NCBI RefSeq assembly: GCF_002284575.1
Contig: NZ_NPKJ01000019.1
Location: 62,001 to 126,000 of the forward strand
From: Mesorhizobium temperatum
GTDB lineage: Bacteria > Pseudomonadota > Alphaproteobacteria > Rhizobiales > Rhizobiaceae
DNA length: 64,000 nt
Direction: 5' to 3'
A program made the position numbers and the translations under genes. Within the stretch, counting starts at the first letter, position 1. Every line of letters begins with the position of its first letter. The notes beneath the pieces are model-generated. The model worked only from the letters and a program-made list of their open reading frames with translations, ran no database searches and was not told the DNA's origin. Below, in pieces: positions 8,462-15,985 of this stretch.

Positions 8462-9417
8462 GCGCTCCCCTCCTTCCGCTCATTGCCGCTTAGCGCACGG
8501 ACGTAGAAGTAGCCGAGCGTCATCAGGATGAGGAACAGGAGCACCGAATAGGCAGATGCCACGCCCCAGCGCTGTCGTCCGAAGGCGAGCTCGTAAATGT
8601 GGGTGATCCAGATATGCGATGCGTTGGACGGCCCGCCGCCGGTCATGATCCAGGGGATGATGAAGGAATTGAAGTTGGCCACCGCGAGCAGCAGGATCGT
8701 CACCGTCGAGACGTTGCGCAAGTGCGGGAAGGTGACGTGCCAGAAGCGCTGCCAGGCGCTGGCGCCGTCGACCTGCGCGGCGCGCAGCAATTGCTCGGGC
8801 ACGGTCTGCAGGCCGGCCATCATCATGATCATGGCAAACGGAAACTCGCGCCAGATATTGACGACGATCAGGGAAGGCAGCACCGTGCTGACGCTGTCGA
8901 TGAAATTCGGCGGTCGGTCGGCCAATCCGAGGCCGACCAGCGCCGCACCGATGATCCCGAAGTCCGAATGATAGATCCACTTCCAGATATAGGAGGCGGC
9001 GACCGCGCTGATGACCCAGGGAATGATCAGGATTGCGCGCAGGACACCGCGGCCGATAAAGGCGCGGTGGAGCGCCAGCGCGGTGGCAAACCCCAGGACA
9101 AAGGAGATCAAAGTGGATCCCAGTGTCCAGATCAGAGTGTTCCAGGTGACTTTCCAGAACACCTCACTGGTGAGGATGGCCGTGTAGTTGTCGAAGCCTA
9201 TGAAGGTCTTGTCGCGGAGCTGCAGGCCAGGCGGCGTCTTAAAGAACGACAGCTCGATGGTGTAGTAGATCGGATAGGCGATGACGATGAGCATCACGGC
9301 GATCGCAGGGAGCACGTACGCGTAGTCAGCGCGATGCTCCCCTATCTTCCGTAGCGCGCCGGACCTACCGGATTGCAATCTTCGGCGAGCCTCGGCCTTG
9401 CCGGTCACGATCGTCAC
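8458..9417 (-). CDS. Carbohydrate ABC transporter permease (MalF/UgpA type)
   Basis: A 319-residue inner-membrane protein with six predicted membrane segments and the EAA loop LRAAQVDGASAWQRFWHVTFP. The N-terminal basic stretch (about residues 1-35) is cytoplasmic. It is the MalF-like partner of the 7571 permease and overlaps it by four bases. It is separated from the binding-protein gene by about 66 bases that contain a strong stem-loop, a common way to keep binding-protein mRNA in excess over the membrane components. Confidence 0.88.
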   Translation of the reverse strand: MTIVTGKAEARRRLQSGRSGALRKIGEHRADYAYVLPAIAVMLIVIAYPIYYTIELSFFKTPPGLQLRDKTFIGFDNYTAILTSEVFWKVTWNTLIWTLGSTLISFVLGFATALALHRAFIGRGVLRAILIIPWVISAVAASYIWKWIYHSDFGIIGAALVGLGLADRPPNFIDSVSTVLPSLIVVNIWREFPFAMIMMMAGLQTVPEQLLRAAQVDGASAWQRFWHVTFPHLRNVSTVTILLLAVANFNSFIIPWIMTGGGPSNASHIWITHIYELAFGRQRWGVASAYSVLLFLILMTLGYFYVRALSGNERKEGSA

Positions 9418-9446
9418 TGTGGCGCGCCCTTATTTCTTCTGAACGA

Positions 9447-9473
9447 ACCGGCTGCACTATCGGTGCAGCCGGT
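9447..9473 (-). promoter_or_regulatory. Intercistronic stem-loop after the binding-protein gene
   Basis: The 11-base arm ACCGGCTGCAC (9447-9457) and GTGCAGCCGGT (9463-9473) pair perfectly around a five-base loop. The element lies between the binding-protein stop (9484) and the downstream permease start (9417). No run of U follows, so a 3' mRNA-stabilising hairpin or partial attenuator is more likely than a full terminator (inferred). Confidence 0.7.
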
Positions 9474-9483
9474 CAGGCTTGGA

Positions 9484-10962
9484 CTAGAGTCCGCCCATCA
9501 GGTCTCTTACCTTCTTGGCCGCGTCGTCCGCTGCCTGGTCGACGGTCATCGCTCCGGTCAGGGCATTCTGCAGCATGTCCGGGACGATGATGTTCATGAT
9601 CTCGGGGGCCTGCGGCAGCGCTGGGAACGGGATGCCATATGGTAACATCGAGGTCGTCACATCGAGGAACTTGATGTTGTCCAGGCGTTCCTTCATCCAT
9701 TTGGTCTTGAAGCCGTTGAGGTTGCCCGGGTTCGAGCCTGCGTAGGCCATCTTCAGCGACCATTCAGGGCTCGTCCACATGCAGATGATAGCCTTTGCAG
9801 CCGGCTCGTCGACCTTGCCGCCCTCGACATATTCAGGCTTCAGGATGTGAATGTTCGAGCCGCCGAACACGACTGCGCGCTTGCCGTCGGGGCCAGTGGG
9901 AATCAGGCCGTAGCGCATGTTGTCAATGACGGTCTGCGCCTTATCCTTGTCGGCGCCCGTCGCCTTCTTCTGCAGGTCGAGCATGACGTCGTAGTCCGAC
10001 GGATGCGAGATCATCATGCCGAGCTGGCCGGCGAGGAACAGGGGCTGGTTATCGGCCTGCTGGTTGGTGAGTGCCGAAACCGGAACCGACTTGTCGCGAA
10101 CATACATGTCGTACGAGGCTTGCAGCGCGGCCTTGCTCTGCGGGCTATCGAGCTTGACCTGCTCATAGGTCGGGTTCGCGGTGGCTTCGTCGAAGACGCC
10201 GCCGCCATAGGCCCACAGCTGCGGCATGAAGCGGTACGGCGTATTGCCAGCATTCTTGCGAGCCACGAGGCCGTAACCGGCAATGCCGAGCTTGTCGTGG
10301 ATCTGCTTGGAATACTTGACGACGTCGTCCCAGGTTGCCGGAGCCTTGTCCGGATCGAGGCCCGCACGCTTGAAGATGTCGGCGTTCCAGATGAACGCCA
10401 TCGTCTCGTTGTTGGTTGGAATGCCGTAGGTCACCCCCTCCCAGGTCACGGCCTTCATGGCGCCGGGCCAGAAGTCCTCGGTGGAATACCCCACATCCTC
10501 GGGTTTGAGCGGCTGCAGATAGCCTTTTGAGGCGAACTCGGTACCACCCAGGATTTGCAGGCGGACCGCCATCGGCGCGGCATTGCCCAGGAGCGCCGTG
10601 CGGAACTTGTCAAGAAGGTCGTTATAGGTGAGGGCTTGTTCCTCGAGCTGGATGTTCGGATAGGTCTTGCGGAAGGTCTCGAAGAAATCTTTGTAGTACT
10701 GGCGCAAAAGGTCGGGGTCGCCCTCGAACACGCCCTGATACCAGAAAGTCAGTCGCCCCTTGTAGTCGAGGGGGGTGACCTTGGCGCAATCGGCCGCCGT
10801 GTCAAAATCCTGTGTGCCCGCAATGGAGCGCACATATTCCGGCGACCACTTGCTGAGGTCGACCGGCGGCGCTCCCAGCGCCGATGTGGACATCAGCGAT
10901 GCCATCAAAGCCGTGGCGACAGTGCCGCGCAGGACCGCACTGCCGAGCGTAATCCTCGTCAT
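9484..10962 (-). CDS. ABC transporter substrate-binding protein, family 1 (sugar/sugar acid)
   Basis: A 492-residue periplasmic binding protein. The frame is open further upstream, but ATG 10962 is preferred because it follows a strong AGGGAGGAT box and begins a Sec signal peptide (MTRITLGSAVLRGTVATALM, cleavage after SALG). The mature part has the family-1 fold (FRKTYPNIQLEEQALTYNDL, WNADIFKRAGLDPDKAPATWDD). At 492 residues it is longer than most family members (~420). As first gene of the operon it probably receives the promoter shared with the divergent GntR gene. The ligand is unknown. Confidence 0.87.
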   Translation of the reverse strand: MTRITLGSAVLRGTVATALMASLMSTSALGAPPVDLSKWSPEYVRSIAGTQDFDTAADCAKVTPLDYKGRLTFWYQGVFEGDPDLLRQYYKDFFETFRKTYPNIQLEEQALTYNDLLDKFRTALLGNAAPMAVRLQILGGTEFASKGYLQPLKPEDVGYSTEDFWPGAMKAVTWEGVTYGIPTNNETMAFIWNADIFKRAGLDPDKAPATWDDVVKYSKQIHDKLGIAGYGLVARKNAGNTPYRFMPQLWAYGGGVFDEATANPTYEQVKLDSPQSKAALQASYDMYVRDKSVPVSALTNQQADNQPLFLAGQLGMMISHPSDYDVMLDLQKKATGADKDKAQTVIDNMRYGLIPTGPDGKRAVVFGGSNIHILKPEYVEGGKVDEPAAKAIICMWTSPEWSLKMAYAGSNPGNLNGFKTKWMKERLDNIKFLDVTTSMLPYGIPFPALPQAPEIMNIIVPDMLQNALTGAMTVDQAADDAAKKVRDLMGGL

Positions 10963-11174
10963 AGGTATCCTCCCTGGTTCTCCATGCCGCCCTGCGCCGA
11001 GGCAAAGCGGTCTAGCTCGTTCGACCGCGGGACGCCTTTCTGTTCTATGTATCCCTTCGATCATCTTGTACGTTTTCAGATCGTGGATTGCCTGTCAACG
11101 CGTTGGATCGTACATTGTTTGTGAAAACCGTGTGTGATATCGGGCAGGGTATGTATTGATTAGGGGAGCCGGCC

Positions 11175-11885
11175 TTGGCCGAAATAGGTGATTTTAAAGC
11201 CAAGCCACCGGTGGAGACTGACCCCATGGGGGCCTCCAGCGAGGGCGCCTCGCTTTATCAACTGATTAGGGAAGACATCATCGAGGGACGGCTCGCCGCC
11301 AACGAACGGCTTGTGGTCACCGATCTCGCCCGGCGTCACGGCACCTCGACCAACCCCGTGCGCGAGGCCCTGCAACTCTTGCGCGGGGAGGGTTTTGTCA
11401 TCTTTCTCCCCAACCGCGGGGCGCGCGTCCGACCCATAGATCAGGATTTTGTCCGGGATATCTATGAAATCGGTGTTCTGATTGAGCCGGCCCTGACGCG
11501 ATGGTTTGTGAATATGGCGACCGGCGAGGACATCGCCGAACTCGAACGTCTCGAAGGCCTGATTGAAGAGAACAACTTTGCCGACACCTTCAGGCACAGT
11601 GAGCTTGATACCGCTTTCCACACCGTGATGTACCAGCGGCACTATAACCGCCATGCCGCCGAACTTTGGTGGAAGCATCGCGAAGTGCTGCGAGCCGTCA
11701 GCCGGCGTTTCAATTTCACGCTCGCGCGGCGTGCCGCGATCATTCGCGAGCACCGCGAACTCATCGCGCACGTAAAAGCGGGAGAAGCCGACAAGGCGGC
11801 CGAACTCGTTTCCCGCCATGTCGAGGGTTCCGGCCGGCATATTCTCGAACAGATGCGTGCGCGCAACGCCGCTCGGGCCGGATAG
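11175..11885 (+). CDS. GntR-family transcriptional regulator, FCD subfamily
   Basis: A 236-residue DNA-binding regulator. The winged helix covers about 25-90 (ITDLARRHGTSTNPVREALQ-like core) and an all-helical FCD effector domain about 100-225, with the metal/ligand histidine pattern (HSELDTAFH, REHRELIAHV, SRHVEGSGRHI). The TTG at 11175 is preferred because GGGGAG lies eight bases upstream; an in-frame ATG at 11226 is the alternative. It sits between the transporter operon and the three dehydratase genes and is probably the local repressor, relieved by a sugar acid or its keto-deoxy product (inferred from FCD family behaviour). Confidence 0.88.
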   Translation: MAEIGDFKAKPPVETDPMGASSEGASLYQLIREDIIEGRLAANERLVVTDLARRHGTSTNPVREALQLLRGEGFVIFLPNRGARVRPIDQDFVRDIYEIGVLIEPALTRWFVNMATGEDIAELERLEGLIEENNFADTFRHSELDTAFHTVMYQRHYNRHAAELWWKHREVLRAVSRRFNFTLARRAAIIREHRELIAHVKAGEADKAAELVSRHVEGSGRHILEQMRARNAARAG

Positions 11886-11943
11886 GAACGAAGGTCCAGT
11901 CTCGAACATCGTTAGCCTGACCATTTCAGATAAAGGAATTGAG

Positions 11944-13110
11944 ATGAAAATCACGAGCATTCGGCCGTGGCTGATCAAGTCCGATGCTTCTTATTGGGGA
12001 GAGTTCCTGTTCGTCGAAGTGACGACCAACGAGGGGGTGAGTGGCTGGGGAGAGATCACCACCACTACAAGGCTCGCCAACCGCGCTCTCTGCACGATCC
12101 TGCGGCAGATCGGTGTCGCCGTGACAGGCGAGGATCCAGCGCGTATCGAGCATCTCTGGCACAAGATTTTTCGCAGCTTCACCTACATGGGCAGCCGCGG
12201 CGCCGCCGTCGAATGCGTGAGCGCCATCGATATAGCCCTCTGGGACATCCGCGGCAAAGTCCTCGGTAAGCCGATTTACGAGCTGCTGGGCGGACCAGTA
12301 CGCGATGAAATCGCGCTCTACACCCATCCCAACCAGGCCAAATTTACCAGCAAGGAGGCTGTGGTCCGCGAAATTCTAGACATCGTCGAGTCCGGACACA
12401 CTGCGCTCAAGTTCGATCCTTACCCCCACCAGGGCCGCAGCTCCGATGGCCTGCCCCGCGAACAGCGAGACGGCTACCTCGATGGCAGCATGACCCGCAA
12501 GGACGAGCGCGAAGCCGCCGAACTCACGGCTCTGATCCGCGAAACGGCGGGGCCCGATGTCGACATCCTCATCGATGCGCATGGCCGCTTCGACGTTCCC
12601 ACCGCCATTCGCCTCTGTCGTAGCCTCGAGGAAGCCGGCCAGATCGACTGGTTTGAGGAGCCCTGCCCGCCCGAGAGCCTCAACGCCCTCAAGCAGGTGC
12701 GTGAAAAGGTCAGTGCCGCCATCTCGTGGGGCGAGCGCGGCCACACGAAGTGGGACTTCGTGCCGGTACTCGAGAACAGGCTCGCTGACTACATCATGCC
12801 GGACGTCACCTGGACCGGCGGCATTACCGAACTCAAGAAGATTTCTGCCCTATGCGAAGCCTACTACGTCCCGGTCTCGCCACATGACGCCGCGGGACCG
12901 ATCAACGTGGTTGCGGGAGCGCAGGTGATGATGACCGTTCCTAACTTCTACAAGCTCGAAACGTCGGAGTGGAACCTGGGCAAATACGATCACCTGATTG
13001 ACAGACCACTCGACAATTCGAACGGCAGCCTCAAGCTGACGTCGAGGCCTGGTCTCGGTATTGAGATGAACCGCGACTACCTGCAGGCCCATGAGATTGA
13101 GCTGGGCTAG
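11944..13110 (+). CDS. Enolase-superfamily dehydratase, DgoD-like
   Basis: A 388-residue mandelate racemase/muconate lactonizing-family protein. ATG 11944 is chosen, with AAGGA just upstream; a longer frame to 11818 overlaps the GntR gene and has no support. Visible active-site residues are Asp211 and His213 (DAHGRFD), Glu238 (FEEP), Glu264 (WGERGH) and His314 (SPHDAAGP), the same layout as the dehydratase at 5266. Predicted role: Mg-dependent dehydration of an aldonic or related acid. It starts 58 bases after the GntR gene and leads a run of three related but distinct enzymes, so they probably act on different stereoisomers or in series (inferred). Confidence 0.82.
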   Translation: MKITSIRPWLIKSDASYWGEFLFVEVTTNEGVSGWGEITTTTRLANRALCTILRQIGVAVTGEDPARIEHLWHKIFRSFTYMGSRGAAVECVSAIDIALWDIRGKVLGKPIYELLGGPVRDEIALYTHPNQAKFTSKEAVVREILDIVESGHTALKFDPYPHQGRSSDGLPREQRDGYLDGSMTRKDEREAAELTALIRETAGPDVDILIDAHGRFDVPTAIRLCRSLEEAGQIDWFEEPCPPESLNALKQVREKVSAAISWGERGHTKWDFVPVLENRLADYIMPDVTWTGGITELKKISALCEAYYVPVSPHDAAGPINVVAGAQVMMTVPNFYKLETSEWNLGKYDHLIDRPLDNSNGSLKLTSRPGLGIEMNRDYLQAHEIELG

Positions 13111-13173
13111 CAACGCTCTATGCCGGCCCGGCGTGCGGGCGACAAGCCCCATCCACCAGAACGAGGATAAGTC

Positions 13174-14535
13174 ATGGCAAAGACGGGTGGCGCCGACGAG
13201 GCGCTCAATCGGGTGAACGCGAACTCTAAGCCATCCCAGCTTCGCATCACCGACATGCGGGTAGCCGAAATCATCGGCGCGCCGTTCACCTCAACGCTGC
13301 TCAAGATTTACACCAACCAGGGCATCGTCGGACTTGGCGAGGTGCGCGACGGCGCCAGCGCCACCTACGCGCTGATGCTGAAGAGCCGGCTGCTTGGCGA
13401 GAACCCTTGCAACATCGACCGCCTGTTTCGCCGGATCAAGCAGTTCGGCGGACACGGCCGGCAAGGCGGCGGCGTCTCGGCGATCGAAATCGCGTTGTGG
13501 GATCTCGCCGGCAAGGCCTATGGCGTGCCTATCTACCAGATGCTCGGCGGCCGGTTTCGGGAGAAGGTGCGCCTCTATTGCGATACCGACGCCACCGTGC
13601 CGAGCGGCACCGAGACCGGCAAGCGCCTCAAGCAGCGCATGGCGCTCGGCTTCACCTTCCTCAAGATGGATCTGGGGCTGATGCAGATCGCGGATGTACC
13701 CGGTGCGGTCGTGTCTCCTGCCGGCTCACTTGAAGGGTACCGCGTCCACCCCGGCCGCGGCCCGGTCAAGACTCTTGAAGAGCGACGCGCCCGCAACGCC
13801 GCCTACGATTTGCATAACGTCCCCCACCCCTTTACCGGTCTCCACTTTTCCGACAAGGGCCTCGACCTGCTTGAGCAGTACATTGCCGAGGTTCGCGACG
13901 TTATCGGCATGGATATTCCGCTCGCCATCGACCACGTCGGCCACATCTCGCTGCAGAACGGGATTCGCCTCGCCAGGCGGATTGAAAAATACGTGCCAGC
14001 CTGGCTCGAGGATGTGATCCCATGGCAGTACACCGAGCAGTACCGACAACTGCAGGACGCCACCACGGTGCCGATCTGCACCGGCGAGGACATCTACCTC
14101 AAGGAGGGCTTCGAGCCTCTGCTCAAGAGCGGCGGCCTCTCCGTTATCCACCCAGACCTGCTGACCAGCGGGGGCATCCTCGAGACCAAGAAGATCGGCG
14201 ATATGGCGCAGGACCACGGCGTCGCTATGGCCATCCATATGGCCGAAAGTCCAATCGCCGCAATGGCCGCGGCCCATGTAGCGACCGCGACCGAAAACTT
14301 CATGGCGCTCGAATACCACTCTGCCGATGTCGACTGGTGGGACGATATCGTCACCGGCGTTCCCAAGCCGCTCGTGAAGGACGGCTTTATCACTGTTCCC
14401 GACAAGCCGGGCCTGGGGATTGACGACGTCGTCGACGAGGTGATCTCGCAGCATCTGCAGCCGGGTGTCACCGGCATCTGGCAGCCCACGGATCACTGGG
14501 ACAACGAGTATTCCTGGGATCGCACCTGGAGCTGA
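13174..14535 (+). CDS. Enolase-superfamily dehydratase with long capping/loop insertion
   Basis: A 453-residue member of the mandelate racemase/muconate lactonizing family, longer than the usual ~400 because of a ~20-residue N-terminal extension and an insertion at about 170-230 (contains [19 protein letters not shown]). Active-site candidates are Lys164 (FLKMD), Asp253 (IDHVGH), Glu279 (WLEDV), Glu305 (TGEDIY) and His355 (IHMAESP). GAGGAT precedes ATG 13174. It shares the operon with the dehydratases at 11944 and 14553. It is most like dehydratases that take larger acid substrates, but the substrate cannot be assigned. Confidence 0.8.
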   Translation: MAKTGGADEALNRVNANSKPSQLRITDMRVAEIIGAPFTSTLLKIYTNQGIVGLGEVRDGASATYALMLKSRLLGENPCNIDRLFRRIKQFGGHGRQGGGVSAIEIALWDLAGKAYGVPIYQMLGGRFREKVRLYCDTDATVPSGTETGKRLKQRMALGFTFLKMDLGLMQIADVPGAVVSPAGSLEGYRVHPGRGPVKTLEERRARNAAYDLHNVPHPFTGLHFSDKGLDLLEQYIAEVRDVIGMDIPLAIDHVGHISLQNGIRLARRIEKYVPAWLEDVIPWQYTEQYRQLQDATTVPICTGEDIYLKEGFEPLLKSGGLSVIHPDLLTSGGILETKKIGDMAQDHGVAMAIHMAESPIAAMAAAHVATATENFMALEYHSADVDWWDDIVTGVPKPLVKDGFITVPDKPGLGIDDVVDEVISQHLQPGVTGIWQPTDHWDNEYSWDRTWS

Positions 14536-14552
14536 GGCGAAGAGAACCGAAC

Positions 14553-15752
14553 ATGAAGATCACCGATCTCCGCTGTGCCGTCATCGGCAAGCACCCCATC
14601 GTTCGCGTCGTCACCGACGAGGGCCTCTATGGCCTGGGCGAGGTCGAGTACACCAAGCCCTACCTCAAGCCCTGGGTTCTGCATTTTCGCGAGGCGCTGA
14701 TCGGCGAGGACCCAACCGACGTCGAGCGGGTGATGCTGAAGATCCGCCAACGCGGCTCTTTCAAGCCCTATGGTGCGGCGGTAAGCGCTATCGAGCATGC
14801 GCTGTGGGACATTGCCGGCAAGGCCGCAGGCGTGCCGGCCTACAAACTGCTCGGCGGCAAGGTGCGCGACAAGGTGCGCGTCTACAACGGCTCGATCCGC
14901 CAGAAACGCACGGGCGACCGGCCGGAGGATTACGCCGCTGACGTCAAATGGATGATGGAGCAGCCGCAGAACTTCTTCATGATCAAGCAAGGAATCTCGT
15001 TCCACTCCAACATGAAGGACACCATTGAGGGCTTCCATTACGGCGTGACGCAGAAGAAGGCCGGCTATCACGGTGCCATGGATCAAGGCGTGATCAGCGA
15101 GCGCGGTTTCAATCACATGCTCGACTGCGTGATCGCGATGAAGGAAGTGCTGGACGACAAGGTCAGCCTGGCGCTCGACTGCGGCCCCGGCTGGATGCTG
15201 CCCGATGCGATTAAGTTTGCTCGCGCGGTCGAGAAGTACAATTTGATGTGGCTCGAGGACATGCTGACTGGCGACTACGTGCCGTGGGTCAATCCGCAGG
15301 CCTATCGGGAGCTGACCACCTCCACCTCGACGCCAATCCATACCGGCGAGCAGATCTACCTGCGCCATAATTTCAAGGAGCTGATCGAAACGCAGGCGGT
15401 CCGTATCATCGGTCCGGACCCGGCCGATATCGGTGGCATCGCCGAGCTGAAATGGGTAGCCGAGCACGCCCATATGCACTCGATCCTGATGGCGCCGCAC
15501 GGCACGGCGAACGGCCTGCTCGGCCTCGGCGCGTTGATCAATGTCTGCGCCTCCTTGCCCGCCAACTACATCGCCTTCGAATACCCGAGCGCCTCCGACC
15601 CCTGGTGGGAGGACCTCGTAATCGGCCTGCCGTCGCAGATCGTGAAGGACAGCATGGTGGACCTGCTGGAAGCGCCGGGGCTGGGCCTCGATATCGACGC
15701 CGAAGCAGCCAGGAAGTATCTCAGGGAAGAGGATGCGGGCTTCTTTGACTGA
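14553..15752 (+). CDS. Enolase-superfamily dehydratase
   Basis: A 399-residue family member with Lys145 (MIKQG), Asp209 (ALDCGPG), Glu235 (WLEDML), Glu265 (HTGEQIY) and His316 (APHGTANG) in the expected barrel order. It resembles the 13174 enzyme more than the DgoD-like pair: both have WLED and TGE(D/Q)IYL strings and a comparable insertion before the Asp ligand, so the two may be ancient duplicates. It begins 17 bases after the 13174 stop. It is the last gene of the plus-strand arm; no kinase follows, so any product must be handled by the RraA-like protein or elsewhere in the genome. Confidence 0.8.
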   Translation: MKITDLRCAVIGKHPIVRVVTDEGLYGLGEVEYTKPYLKPWVLHFREALIGEDPTDVERVMLKIRQRGSFKPYGAAVSAIEHALWDIAGKAAGVPAYKLLGGKVRDKVRVYNGSIRQKRTGDRPEDYAADVKWMMEQPQNFFMIKQGISFHSNMKDTIEGFHYGVTQKKAGYHGAMDQGVISERGFNHMLDCVIAMKEVLDDKVSLALDCGPGWMLPDAIKFARAVEKYNLMWLEDMLTGDYVPWVNPQAYRELTTSTSTPIHTGEQIYLRHNFKELIETQAVRIIGPDPADIGGIAELKWVAEHAHMHSILMAPHGTANGLLGLGALINVCASLPANYIAFEYPSASDPWWEDLVIGLPSQIVKDSMVDLLEAPGLGLDIDAEAARKYLREEDAGFFD

Positions 15753-15985
15753 ACCATCCTTCTTGCCCCACCCTGCACCACGCGGACCGCTTCACGCAAA
15801 TTGGCATCCGGAATGACCGTTTCGGGCCAAGCCGGACATCCATTCGGGCGAAGCAAATGATCGCTAAGGGTGTGGGTTCCGGTCATTCTTAAAGTCAAAG
15901 CCAAGGCCGGTGTGGGATCAGTTCAGTATTCCGCGGCGGCATCGCGATGGTGCGGACCGCGGGCTGGTGGCGGGTGGGGTCGCCA

